Shown: piece by piece, positions 17,301-24,326 of the stretch
Position numbering within the stretch: the stretch's first letter is position 1
Layout of the letters: each line of letters begins with the position of its first letter
Source of the DNA: Ilumatobacteraceae bacterium
GTDB taxonomy: Bacteria; Actinomycetota; Acidimicrobiia; Acidimicrobiales; Ilumatobacteraceae
Assembly: GCA_025463425.1 (NCBI GenBank)
Contig: JAOBWQ010000020.1
Location: forward strand, 1-39,026
Length of the DNA stretch: 39,026 bases
Reading direction: 5' to 3'
The notes under the pieces: generated by a model
What the model saw: only the letters and a program-made list of their open reading frames with translations
The model's database searches: none
Told to the model about the DNA's origin: nothing
Translations under genes and position numbers: made by a program

Positions 17301-17539
17301 CGACGGTCGAGCTGGCGCGGTCGGACTCGGACGAGAAGGACGACCAGATCCGGCGACTGCGCGACTTCCAGCAGCGCCACGCCAACGATCGCCCGCCGGC
17401 CCTCGAGCGACTGCGCGCCGCAGCGTTGGCCGGTGACAACGTGTTCGCCGTGCTCGTCGATGCCGTGCGCTCCTGCACCCTCGGTGAGATCACTGACACC
17501 CTGTTCGAGGTTGGTGGCCGCTACCGCCGCAGCGTCTGA
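14318..17539 (+). CDS. icmF: Fused isobutyryl-CoA mutase IcmF (B12-dependent mutase with G-protein chaperone)
   Basis: One 1073-residue chain carries three modules in IcmF order. The N-terminal B12-binding domain has DGHDAS, with His26 as the cobalt lower ligand and GGGGG near 100-104. A MeaB-like GTPase follows, with Walker A GTGGSGKSS at 207-215 and DPTRRRGGGALLGDRIRM. The C-terminal mutase TIM barrel is marked by HFPYTAGVFPFKR, GNSGVSIATLDDM and HVQTSGRSLHAQE. The Phe in YTAGVFPFKR is the isobutyryl-type pattern rather than the Tyr/Arg of methylmalonyl-CoA mutase. The enzyme interconverts isobutyryl-CoA and n-butyryl-CoA (related branched acyl-CoAs are possible) using adenosylcobalamin, and the GTPase module loads and protects the cofactor. 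An SDR follows after 101 bp. Confidence 0.94.
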   Translation: MTSPGNLYRPIHPVRFVTAASLFDGHDASINIMRRILQAQGAEVIHLGHNRSVDEIVRAAVQEDVHALAISSYQGGHVEYFSYLLDRLRDEGRSDVRIYGGGGGVIVAEEIELLQSRGVARIFSPHDGQRMGLAEMVNTMIRESDRSLDLPHPTEPGATIEDLLGGSERALARIITVLESGAAPEALLAAIASAAGKRIVPVLGITGTGGSGKSSLTDELLRRFRLAQGDKLKIAVIAVDPTRRRGGGALLGDRIRMNAIDSPSIFFRSLATRAAGAEVPECLDVVIAAAKAWGADLVVVETPGIGQGDAAIVPHVDVPMYVMTPEFGAASQLEKIDMLDFAEVIVINKFERRGAEDALRDVRRQYARNRELFDVAQATLPVFGTIASRFNDDGVTALHRHLVTLLAARGLPTEGPADDTAVRTSTNPGVIVPPARQRYLADISETVRSYHARTVAQAEVAQRQQQLDATAQLLEDRGLDVAAADVVGLALDNRAHLDRDVEALLEAWPQRRAELAGPDRAVRESLSGTLVPKLSLPRFDDHGALVRWLRSENLPGHFPYTAGVFPFKREGEDPARMFAGEGGPARTNRRFKLLSEGQPATRLSTAFDSVTLYGFDPAERPDIYGKVGNSGVSIATLDDMKVLFDGFDLCSATTSVSMTINGPAPTILAMFVCTAIDQQLAAFAAEHGREADASEAAEVRARTLRTVRGTVQADILKEDQGQNTCIFSTEFSLGVMADIAQWFVEHDVRNFYSVSISGYHIAEAGANPISQLAFTLSNGFTYVESYLARGMDVDDFAPNLSFFFSNGMDPEYTVLGRVARRIWAIAMRDRYGASDRSQKLKYHVQTSGRSLHAQEMAFNDIRTTLQALCAIYDNANSLHTNAYDEAVTTPTNESVRRALAIQMVINREWGLAMNENPLQGSFIVEELTEMVEAAVLAELDRISERGGVLGAMETGYQRGRIQDESMVYEQRKHDGTLPIIGVNTFLDPHGSREASTVELARSDSDEKDDQIRRLRDFQQRHANDRPPALERLRAAALAGDNVFAVLVDAVRSCTLGEITDTLFEVGGRYRRSV

Positions 17540-17640
17540 GCACGAGTCCGGGCCGCTGAGAGACGAGGGGTACGCTCGCCGGCGTCGGTGCGCGGTCGGG
17601 GGATGGACCGCAACTGACGGACGAGATCGGGGAGGCACAG

Positions 17641-18582
17641 ATGGCTGAGCAGGACACACCGGCGACCGGGATGCGGTTCGCAGGACAGGTCGCGGTGGTC
17701 ACCGGCGGCGCGCGCGGGATCGGGCGGGAGTACTCGCTGCTGCTCGCCGCCGAGGGCGCCAGCGTCGTCGTCAACGATCTCGGCGGGGATCGTGCCGGCG
17801 TCGGCGCGGATCCGGGCGAGGCTCAGCGCGTGGTCGACGAGATCACCTCGGCCGGCGGCATTGCCGTCGCCGACGGGCACGACGTGGCCCTCGACGGTGC
17901 CGGGGTGATCGCCACCGCGCTGGCCCAGTTCGGACGGATCGACCTCGTCGTCAACAACGCGGGCATCTCCGGTGGCGGTCGCCTCGACCAGATCCCTCCA
18001 GCGGACTTCGATCGGATGCTCGCGGTCCATCTGGGCGGCACGCTGGCGGTCTGCAGAGCGGCGTGGCCGCACCTCCGTGCACAGGGCTTCGGGCGGGTCG
18101 TGAACACGTCGTCGGCATCGGTCTTCGGCCTCGGCGGCACCAGCGCCTACATCACCGCAAAGGCGGCCATCTTCGGGCTGACTCGGGCGATCGCTCGCGA
18201 TGGCATCGGTGATGGCATCGTCGTCAACGCGGTCATGCCCTCGGCGTACTCACGCCTGACCGCGCAGAGCCCGGAGTTCGCTCCGGTGATGGAGGCCGGC
18301 TTCCCGGCCGGGCGAATCGCGCCGTTCGTCGGCGCGCTCCTGGCGCGCGAGGTGCCATGCCACGGCGAGACGTTCGTGGTCGGTGGTGGCCGGGCGGCGC
18401 GCGTCGTCCTGGCCACGGTGCCCGGGATGATCGACATCTCCACGATCGACGACTGCCTGCAGCGGTTCGACGATGCGATGTCGCTGGATGATCTGTTCGT
18501 GCCGGCTGATGCCGTCGCTGCCGTCGTCTACGAATGCCAGCGGATCGGTCTCGACCTGTCCGCGTTCGCTGCCGCCGACTGA
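17641..18582 (+). CDS. Short-chain dehydrogenase/reductase, 3-hydroxyacyl-CoA-type
   Basis: This 313-residue classical SDR has a cofactor loop TGGARGIG near residues 21-28, VVNDLGGD after beta2, NNAG, and the active-site Ser (NTSSAS) with YITAK (Tyr-x3-Lys). The DLGGD segment and the length beyond the core resemble the dehydrogenase part of peroxisomal multifunctional enzyme type 2 and its bacterial relatives, which oxidise 3-hydroxyacyl-CoA with NAD. GGGGAGG (17629-17635) is a strong ribosome site. Lying behind icmF, it may serve branched-chain or short acyl-CoA breakdown; the substrate is inferred from context only. Confidence 0.88.
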   Translation: MAEQDTPATGMRFAGQVAVVTGGARGIGREYSLLLAAEGASVVVNDLGGDRAGVGADPGEAQRVVDEITSAGGIAVADGHDVALDGAGVIATALAQFGRIDLVVNNAGISGGGRLDQIPPADFDRMLAVHLGGTLAVCRAAWPHLRAQGFGRVVNTSSASVFGLGGTSAYITAKAAIFGLTRAIARDGIGDGIVVNAVMPSAYSRLTAQSPEFAPVMEAGFPAGRIAPFVGALLAREVPCHGETFVVGGGRAARVVLATVPGMIDISTIDDCLQRFDDAMSLDDLFVPADAVAAVVYECQRIGLDLSAFAAAD

Positions 18583-18655
18583 ACCCCGCGAAGCACGACG
18601 GCTGAGCGGCGGGCGCTCGGCTCTGATCGCCGCGCCATCGGTGGCCCCGGAGGAC

Positions 18656-18687
18656 GTTCGGAGAACTTCGGAGGAAGTTCGGAGAAG
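18656..18687. promoter_or_regulatory. Three helically phased TTCGGAG repeats upstream of the cupredoxin cluster
   Basis: TTCGGAG occurs at 18657, 18667 and 18678, spaced 10 and 11 bp, within longer units of the form GTTCGGAGAA. Direct repeats at one helical turn are the usual target layout for OmpR/PhoB-type response regulators. They lie about 40-70 bp before the cupredoxin ATG, where an activator would sit. Confidence 0.6.
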
Positions 18688-18725
18688 TTTGCATCCGCAT
18701 TCGATCCGGCGCCGAAAGAGTGGCA

Positions 18726-19208
18726 ATGAACATCCGCACCGCCCTTCCTGCCCTCGTGGCAACCATCGGCTTGGCCGCCTTCACGGCCGGCTGCAGCAGC
18801 GACAGCAAGAGCGCCGCGACCACGGCTGCGCCGGTCACCACCGCCGCTCCGGCCGCAACGACGGCAGCGACAGCTGCGCCGACGACTGCTGCCACGACCG
18901 CTCCGGCAGCCTCCTCCGCCGACACGACGGCCGGGTCCACCGCGTCGAGTGGTGCGGCGACCGGCGGGTCCGCCGTCGCCATCGCAGGTTTCAAGTTCGG
19001 CCCGCCCGAGATCGATGTCAAGGTCGGGGACACGGTCACCTGGACCAACAACGACAAGCAGCCCCACACCGCGACGTCGGCGGGCGCATTCGACACCGGC
19101 AGCATCGCCCCTGGCGCGACCGGCACAGCGACCTTCAGCAAGGCGGGCACGTTCGAGTACATCTGCTCGTTCCACCCCTTCATGAAGGGCAAGGTCGTCG
19201 TCAGCTGA
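18726..19208 (+). CDS. Cupredoxin (plastocyanin/amicyanin-like) lipoprotein
   Basis: This 160-residue exported lipoprotein has a signal peptide ending in the lipobox FTAGC with lipidated Cys23. An Ala/Thr-rich, probably extended linker (about residues 30-80) leads to one cupredoxin domain. The type I copper ligands are all visible: His114 (QPHTA), Cys147, His150 and Met153 (ICSFHPFM). It should be a membrane-anchored single-electron carrier on the outer face of the membrane. ATG 18726 is chosen over GTG 18720; AAAGAG precedes it. Two exported ferritin-like genes follow in the same direction, so a shared copper/iron or redox function is likely. No redox partner enzyme is visible in the window. 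Confidence 0.9.
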   Translation: MNIRTALPALVATIGLAAFTAGCSSDSKSAATTAAPVTTAAPAATTAATAAPTTAATTAPAASSADTTAGSTASSGAATGGSAVAIAGFKFGPPEIDVKVGDTVTWTNNDKQPHTATSAGAFDTGSIAPGATGTATFSKAGTFEYICSFHPFMKGKVVVS

Positions 19209-19279
19209 GCTCTGCCGACGATCGGACCATCAACCCCACCCAGCTCCAAACCACCCAGCCTGAACAACAAGGAGACAGC

Positions 19280-20005
19280 ATGCAGATCACCTCACGAGAG
19301 TTCCAGGCGCTTGCCGCCGACGTCGATGACCTCCACAACGAGAGCATGAAGACGTTCGCCGAAGAGACCGCAGAACTCCACCTGGACGCCTACAAGGCCT
19401 CCCGCCGTACCTTCATGGCCGGCTCGGCCGGCCTGGTCGGGGCCGTTGCGATCGGCAGCGCACTCGTGCTCCCCGGCCTTTCCCAGCGGGTTGCTGCGGC
19501 CGGTCTCGACGACAAGACGATCGCCGGCTACGCCCAGAGCGTCGAGCTCGCGGCCGTCGCCGTCTACACGATGGCGGCGCCGCTGCTCACCTCGGCCACG
19601 TTGCCCGTCGCGCAGATGTTCCTGGCCCACCACCAGGCCCACGCCGACGCGTTTGGCGCGGTCGCCGGCGACAAGGCGGTCAAGGCCCCCAACGCCAAGC
19701 TCGTTGCCGCAGTCGGCCCCACGCTGGCCGGGTTGAAGACCGAAGCCGATGCGCTCGGGTTCGCCTTCGTGCTCGAGGGCCAGGCGGCGTACACCTACGC
19801 TGCGGCGCTCACGCTCTTGCAGGATCCGGCCTACGCCGCGGCCACCGCGACGATCCTGCCGATCGAGGCGCAGCACCAGACGGTGCTGGGCATCGCCCTC
19901 GGCAAGAAGGTCACCGATGTCTTCCCGACCGGTGCCTTCGAATCTTCCGCCCTCGGCGATGGCACCGATCCGCTCAAGGGTCTCGACCCGGCGACCTTCG
20001 GCTGA
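19280..20005 (+). CDS. Tat-exported ferritin-like (Ferritin_2-type) protein
   Basis: The 241-residue protein begins with about 40 polar residues, then a twin-arginine segment SRRTFMAGSAG (41-51) and a hydrophobic stretch, and then a helical bundle. Ferritin-type Glu/His motifs recur: SVEL...Y, FLAHHQAHADAF, LEGQAAYTY and IEAQHQ (Glu-x2-His). This fits the Ferritin_2 group of exported ferritin-like proteins found in many bacteria, whose function is mostly unknown. Tat export implies folding, possibly metal loading, in the cytoplasm. The N-terminal region before the RR motif is unusually long. AAGGAG (19269-19274) supports the ATG. It forms a cluster with the cupredoxin and a second ferritin-like gene. 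Confidence 0.85.
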   Translation: MQITSREFQALAADVDDLHNESMKTFAEETAELHLDAYKASRRTFMAGSAGLVGAVAIGSALVLPGLSQRVAAAGLDDKTIAGYAQSVELAAVAVYTMAAPLLTSATLPVAQMFLAHHQAHADAFGAVAGDKAVKAPNAKLVAAVGPTLAGLKTEADALGFAFVLEGQAAYTYAAALTLLQDPAYAAATATILPIEAQHQTVLGIALGKKVTDVFPTGAFESSALGDGTDPLKGLDPATFG

Positions 20006-20034
20006 TCCCGAACTCCACGAAAGGACGATGACTC

Positions 20035-20949
20035 ATGAGCAACAATGACCTCAACAACGAAGAGATCCGCCGCCAGCTGCGTTCCATCGATGCGATGAAC
20101 AAGGAGGCGATGCCGATGTGGCGCAATGCCCTCACCCGGATGTTCGGTGACCCCAACATGTCGACGGACGACAAGGCGGCGCTCCTCGGCGTGCCGGCCC
20201 CTGGTCGCCGCGACATCTTCAAGATGGGCGGTGCCGCGATCGCCGGTGCCGCGCTGCTGGCAGCCTGCGGCAGCGACGACAAGAAGTCGGCCACCACGAC
20301 GGCATCCACCGTTGCGCCGACCACGAGCGTGGCCAGCACGACTGCGGCAACCACGGCGGCCACCACGGGTGCGACGACGCCCGCCACAGAGGGATCCACG
20401 GCGGCGACCGAGGGCTCCACGGCCACCACCGACGGCGGCGGCAACATGGACCTGACGCTGGCCAAGACGGCAGCGTCGCTGGAGAAGCTGGCCGTCGACG
20501 TCTACGGCACCGCTGCGGCGCTGCTCACCACCCCGGCCGTGCTCGACGCAGCGAAGCTGTTCGCCGGGCACCACCAGATGCACCTCGATGCGCTGAACGG
20601 CGTCATCACCGGTGCCGGTGGCAAGGCGGTCACCGAGCAGAACAAGGCAGTGTTCAACGCGCTCATCAAGCCGTCACTGGACAAGGCCAAGAGCGAGTCG
20701 GACGCCCTGATGATCGCAGTGGCCCTGGAAGAGGCAGCGGCGCAGACCTACACCTTCGCCGGCGGTGCGCTCTCCACCCCGGAGCTGCGCTCGACGATCA
20801 TGACGATCGGCGGCGTCGAAGCCCGCCATGCGGCAGTCCTGCGCATGGTCGCCCTGGCGATGACCCCGTTCGACGTGTTCCCCGACAAGCGGGCCTTCTT
20901 CCCCGGCGACAACCCGCTGGCTGCGATCGATGGTGCACTCATCAGCTGA
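20035..20949 (+). CDS. Tat-exported ferritin-like lipoprotein
   Basis: This 304-residue paralogue of the preceding protein has a long polar N-terminus, a twin-arginine motif GRRDIFKMGG (57-66) and a lipobox LLAAC with Cys78, so it is a Tat lipoprotein. A Thr/Ala-rich linker (about 85-135) separates the anchor from a ferritin-like bundle with SLEKLAVDVYGTAA, FAGHHQMHLDAL, ALEEAAAQTY and VEARHAAVLR. The shared pattern with the upstream gene and the common C-terminal DVFP segment suggest tandem duplication followed by divergence in anchoring. AAAGGA precedes the ATG. A strong hairpin follows the gene. Confidence 0.86.
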   Translation: MSNNDLNNEEIRRQLRSIDAMNKEAMPMWRNALTRMFGDPNMSTDDKAALLGVPAPGRRDIFKMGGAAIAGAALLAACGSDDKKSATTTASTVAPTTSVASTTAATTAATTGATTPATEGSTAATEGSTATTDGGGNMDLTLAKTAASLEKLAVDVYGTAAALLTTPAVLDAAKLFAGHHQMHLDALNGVITGAGGKAVTEQNKAVFNALIKPSLDKAKSESDALMIAVALEEAAAQTYTFAGGALSTPELRSTIMTIGGVEARHAAVLRMVALAMTPFDVFPDKRAFFPGDNPLAAIDGALIS

Positions 20950-20975
20950 CCTCCCCCTGCAGCTGAGCAGAGTGT

Positions 20976-21001
20976 CGAGCCCCGGCTTCGGCCGGGGCTC
21001 G
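20976..21001 (+). terminator. Stem-loop terminator with TTCG tetraloop
   Basis: CGAGCCCCGGC, TTCG, GCCGGGGCTCG form an 11-bp perfect stem closed by a UUCG tetraloop, one of the most stable RNA hairpins. It lies 27 bp after the ferritin-like stop and 21 bp before the ABC-F start. There is no clear U-tract, which is common for actinobacterial terminators. It should insulate the cupredoxin-ferritin cluster from the ABC-F gene. Confidence 0.85.
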
Positions 21002-21021
21002 TTCGCGTACAATCTCCGCCC

Positions 21022-22656
21022 ATGAGCAGCGTCAACGTGTCGGATCTCGAGTACGCACCGCCGGGGGCCGATTCGTTGTTCTTCGACGTCAGCTTCGGCG
21101 TCGCGCCGGGCGAGCACGCGGCGTTGGTCGGGGCGAACGGTGTCGGCAAGAGCACGATCCTGCGCATCCTCAGCGGCGAGCTGGAGGCCGATGACGGCGA
21201 GTTCGCGGTGGGCGGCTCGATGCTGTCGATGACCCAGGACGTCGGCATGTCGCGTCCTCAGGACACGCTGCGCGAGATGTTGATCGAGGTCGCCCCGGGA
21301 GCGCTGCGCACGGCCGGTCGGGTGCTGGTGGCGGCCGAGCGCGGACTGCTCGACGGCACCGACGACGGCATGGGCTACGCCACGGCGCTCACCGACTGGG
21401 GCGATCTGGGTGGCTACGAACTGGAGATGCGCTGGGAAGCCGCCGCCCGCCGCAGCGTGAAGACACCGATCGACGACTTCTCCACTCGACTGGTGTCCGA
21501 GCTGTCCGGCGGCGAGCGCAAGCGGCTCGTGCTCGACCTGCTGCTGACCTCCAACGCGGACGTTCTGCTGCTCGACGAGCCCGACAACTACCTCGACATC
21601 CCGACCCGCGGGTGGCTCGAAGAGCAGATCCGCACCAGCAAGTCGACGATCCTGATGGTCAGCCACGACCGCACCCTGCTCGAGCGGGTGGCCACCAAGA
21701 TCGTGGTGATCGAAGGCTCCGGCTGCTGGGTCCACGGCGGCTCGTACCGCACGTTTCCCGAGGCGCGCGCCAAGCGCCAGGAGCTGCTCGGCGATGCCGT
21801 GAAGCGGTGGAACGATGAGGAACGTCGTCTCTTCCAGCACATGAAGATCATGAAGCAGCGTGCTGCGCAGAACTTCAAGAACGCCACCAAAGCCAACGCT
21901 GCTGAGACGCGGTGGGAGAAGTTCGTCGCTGTCGGCCCGCCCCCACCGCCCGTGCCGAACCAACAGATCCACGTTCGCCTGCGCGGTGCCGATTCGGCAC
22001 GACGGGTCGCCCAGATCCAGGACGTCTCGATCGGCGACCTCTTCCTGCCGTTCTCCGACGAGATCCACTTCGGCGAGCGCCTGGGCCTGATCGGTCCGAA
22101 CGGCACCGGCAAGAGCCATCTCCTCGGCGCTTTGGCCGGCAGCGCAGTTCCGGACCACGGCACGATCAGCTTCGGGCCACGCACGTCGGTCGGCGTGTTC
22201 ACCCAGATCAACGACCGGGCCGACTTCCGCGGCCGAACCTGCTTCGAGATCGCCCGCGACCGTCTGCACGACGACGAGCGTTCGATGAAGTCGCTCGCCC
22301 GCTACGGCTTGGTCAACAACGCCCGCCAGGAGTTCCAGACCTTGTCGGGTGGTCAGAAGGCGCGGCTGGAGATCCTCTGCCTCGAGCTCGAAGGTCACAA
22401 CGTGCTCCTGCTCGACGAGCCGACCGACAACCTCGACATCGAATCGTCGGAAGCGCTCGAGCAAGCCCTCGACGGATTCCAGGGAACCGTGGTGGCGGTC
22501 AGCCACGACCGCACCTTCTTGTCGACGTTCGACCGGTTCTTGATGATCACCGACGACGGCGAGGTCTACGGGCTCCCCGACTACGAGATCGCGATGGCCG
22601 GCCTGGCCAAGCCCGATCAGCTGGCCTCGCTGCGCCTCGCCAAGGTGCTGACGTGA
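21022..22656 (+). CDS. ABC-F family ATPase
   Basis: This soluble 544-residue protein has two ABC domains and no membrane segments. Domain 1 has Walker A GANGVGKST (37-45), signature SELSGGERKRL and Walker B LLLDEPDNYLD. Domain 2 has GPNGTGKSH, TLSGGQKARL and LLLDEPTDNLD. A charged linker with helical character (AKRQELLGDAVKRWNDEERR) joins them, as in ABC-F proteins that act on the ribosome, some as antibiotic-protection factors and others as housekeeping translation factors. Which role applies here cannot be told. The first Walker B ends NYLD rather than the usual T-NHLD. It starts just after a strong terminator and is followed after 10 bp by the M23 lipoprotein. Confidence 0.9.
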   Translation: MSSVNVSDLEYAPPGADSLFFDVSFGVAPGEHAALVGANGVGKSTILRILSGELEADDGEFAVGGSMLSMTQDVGMSRPQDTLREMLIEVAPGALRTAGRVLVAAERGLLDGTDDGMGYATALTDWGDLGGYELEMRWEAAARRSVKTPIDDFSTRLVSELSGGERKRLVLDLLLTSNADVLLLDEPDNYLDIPTRGWLEEQIRTSKSTILMVSHDRTLLERVATKIVVIEGSGCWVHGGSYRTFPEARAKRQELLGDAVKRWNDEERRLFQHMKIMKQRAAQNFKNATKANAAETRWEKFVAVGPPPPPVPNQQIHVRLRGADSARRVAQIQDVSIGDLFLPFSDEIHFGERLGLIGPNGTGKSHLLGALAGSAVPDHGTISFGPRTSVGVFTQINDRADFRGRTCFEIARDRLHDDERSMKSLARYGLVNNARQEFQTLSGGQKARLEILCLELEGHNVLLLDEPTDNLDIESSEALEQALDGFQGTVVAVSHDRTFLSTFDRFLMITDDGEVYGLPDYEIAMAGLAKPDQLASLRLAKVLT

Positions 22657-22666
22657 CGGTCCCAGC

Positions 22667-23521
22667 GTGACGCGGCCTGCGATCGTCGCGCTGCTCGGTG
22701 CTGGATGTCTGCTGGTCGGCTGCTCGTCCGACGCGCACGAATCGGCGGTCGCACCGTCCTCCGTCTCGACAGCGGCGTCGATCCCACCCACGTCGGCGAC
22801 GGCCGCCGTCACGCTGCCGGACGTGCCCGCTGCCACGGTCGCGGAGCCGACGACCGCGCCGCCCGCGCCGCCGACTTCGTCCGAGCCGACGACGACTGCC
22901 CCGACCACGACGGTCGCACCGGCCACGACTGTGGCACCGACCACGATCGCCGCGACCACGACGACGATCGCGACGACGACGCCGTACGGGCTGCCCGTGC
23001 CGGCGGGGGGTCCGATCGGCTACGCCCACGAGCACCACGACTACCCGGCCAGCGACGTGTTCGCCGGAGGCTGCGGGTCGCCGATCATCGCGCCGGTCAA
23101 CGGCGTCATCCTCGAGGCCCGGCGCACGGACAGCTGGGTCGCCTCGGTCGACAACCCGGCGACGCGCGGCGGGCGGTCGGTAACGATCCTCGGCGACGAC
23201 GGAGTTCGCTACTACCTGGCCCACTTCCAGGCGATCACCGACGGGATCGAGCCAGGAGTGCGGGTCACGATCGGCCAGTCACTCGGTCAGATGGGCATGA
23301 GCGGCAAGGCAGGTGCGTGCCACGTGCACTTCGCGATCTCGCCACCGTGCCCCGGCCAGGAGTGGGCCGTGCGGCGGGGCGTGATCTGGCCCTGGAAGTA
23401 CCTCGACTCGTGGCGCAAGGGCGAGCAGCTCAGCCCGGTCGGCGAGATCGAACAGTGGGTCGTCGACCACCCGACGGCCTGCGCCGACGCGATGGCCGAC
23501 CCCAACGCCGCGGACTCCTGA
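22667..23521 (+). CDS. M23 (LytM-type) metallopeptidase-like lipoprotein
   Basis: This 284-residue protein has a signal peptide with lipobox LLVGC (Cys19), a long Thr/Ala/Pro-rich linker (about 25-105) and an M23 domain. The zinc-site motifs are HHDYPASD (His and Asp) and the terminal CHVHFAIS (His-x-His); the N-terminal ligand spacing is the longer H-x-YPA-x-D form that I recall from actinobacterial members. The family includes cell-wall endopeptidases and catalytically dead amidase activators; with all ligands present, activity is plausible. The GTG start is 10 bases after the ABC-F stop, so co-transcription is likely without an obvious shared function. Confidence 0.86.
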   Translation: MTRPAIVALLGAGCLLVGCSSDAHESAVAPSSVSTAASIPPTSATAAVTLPDVPAATVAEPTTAPPAPPTSSEPTTTAPTTTVAPATTVAPTTIAATTTTIATTTPYGLPVPAGGPIGYAHEHHDYPASDVFAGGCGSPIIAPVNGVILEARRTDSWVASVDNPATRGGRSVTILGDDGVRYYLAHFQAITDGIEPGVRVTIGQSLGQMGMSGKAGACHVHFAISPPCPGQEWAVRRGVIWPWKYLDSWRKGEQLSPVGEIEQWVVDHPTACADAMADPNAADS

Positions 23522-23527
23522 GCCTGC

Positions 23528-24262
23528 TCAGGGTCGGCGGTCGGCGATGGCGCCGATGCGGATCGCCTCACGCTGCTGGTCGCTGAGCGTGTCGCCGACC
23601 GCGCCCACCGCGAGGGTGGCGGCCGACCTGCTGATGCTGCCGCGGTGACGGCGGAGCAGCTCGGTGACCTCGCCCTCGGAGAGCGCGGCGGTGAGCCGGC
23701 CGAGGTCCGCCGCCATCACCTCGCACGCATCGCGGACTCGCTGGAACATCGCGATCGCGTCGGCCGGCCGGGCACCCGCTGCAACGAGATCGGCAATGAG
23801 GTCCAAGGCCGCGGGGGACCGCACCCGCCACTCACCGGGGCGACCGGCGACACGGTCGATCAAGCGTGCCTGGATCGCAGCTCGGCGCAGTGCCGGGCGA
23901 GCCAACGGCGCCAGCAGTTCGAGGAGCTGGTCCTCGGTGCAGAGCACGCTCGCTTCGTCGACCGGAACCAACGCCGCGTCCGTGCCCAGCACGCTGTGCA
24001 GCCCGCCACCTGCCTCCCAGGCTGCGAACAGGTCGCGCATGCCTGCGAGCGAGTAGCCACGATCCTGGAGTCGGGCGATGAGCGCGAGCCGATCGAGGTG
24101 CGCCGACCCGTAGTGGCCGACCCGCCCGTGACGGACGGGCGGCGGCAGCAGGACCTCGGTCTGGTACTGCCGGATGGTGCGCGAGGGGACACCGGACGCA
24201 GCCGTCAACTGGTCGATCGTGAGCTGATCGGGGGTCAGCTTCTCGGGGGTGCTCGCGGCCAT
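23528..24262 (-). CDS. MerR-family transcriptional regulator
   Basis: This 244-residue protein has a MerR winged HTH at residues about 14-85 (LTIDQLTAASGVPSRTIRQYQ, GRVGHYGSAHLDRLALIARLQ, RGYSLAGMRDL). A long C-terminal domain of about 150 residues, without conserved Cys, suggests an organic ligand rather than a metal. It is divergent from a phosphotransferase gene whose promoter spacer holds a 14-bp palindrome, the standard MerR target geometry. Predicted leaderless start: TAGGCT lies 7 bases before the ATG on the minus strand. Confidence 0.9.
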   Translation of the reverse strand: MAASTPEKLTPDQLTIDQLTAASGVPSRTIRQYQTEVLLPPPVRHGRVGHYGSAHLDRLALIARLQDRGYSLAGMRDLFAAWEAGGGLHSVLGTDAALVPVDEASVLCTEDQLLELLAPLARPALRRAAIQARLIDRVAGRPGEWRVRSPAALDLIADLVAAGARPADAIAMFQRVRDACEVMAADLGRLTAALSEGEVTELLRRHRGSISRSAATLAVGAVGDTLSDQQREAIRIGAIADRRP

Positions 24263-24291
24263 GCCGTCAGCCTAGTCCAACTCGAACTTCG

Positions 24292-24320
24292 TTGACCGTT
24301 ACAGTGTTCACTGTTATGGT
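24292..24320 (+). promoter_or_regulatory. Leaderless promoter with MerR-type spacer operator
   Basis: TTGACC (24292-24297), a 17-bp spacer and TATGGT (24315-24320) form a good sigma-70-type promoter whose +1 falls on the GTG at 24327. The perfect inverted repeat ACAGTG-TT-CACTGT (24301-24314) lies entirely in the spacer, where MerR proteins bind. The 17-bp spacer is standard length rather than the stretched 19-20 bp of metal-type MerR promoters, so simple repression is possible. Confidence 0.8.
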
Positions 24321-24326
24321 TGGCGA

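Noticed and set aside
16000-17539. Methylmalonyl-CoA mutase large subunit
   Set aside because: The fused B12-GTPase-mutase order and the Phe-type active-site segment indicate IcmF rather than methylmalonyl-CoA mutase.
20674-22959. 761-residue minus ORF opposite the ABC-F gene
   Set aside because: Shadow of the ABC-F and M23 genes; no family pattern.
22741-22985. Tandem or CRISPR-like repeats in ACGACG/GCGACC-rich DNA (also 18800-18960 and 20280-20440)
   Set aside because: These are degenerate codons for Thr/Ala/Pro linkers of exported lipoproteins, with no regular repeat-spacer structure.
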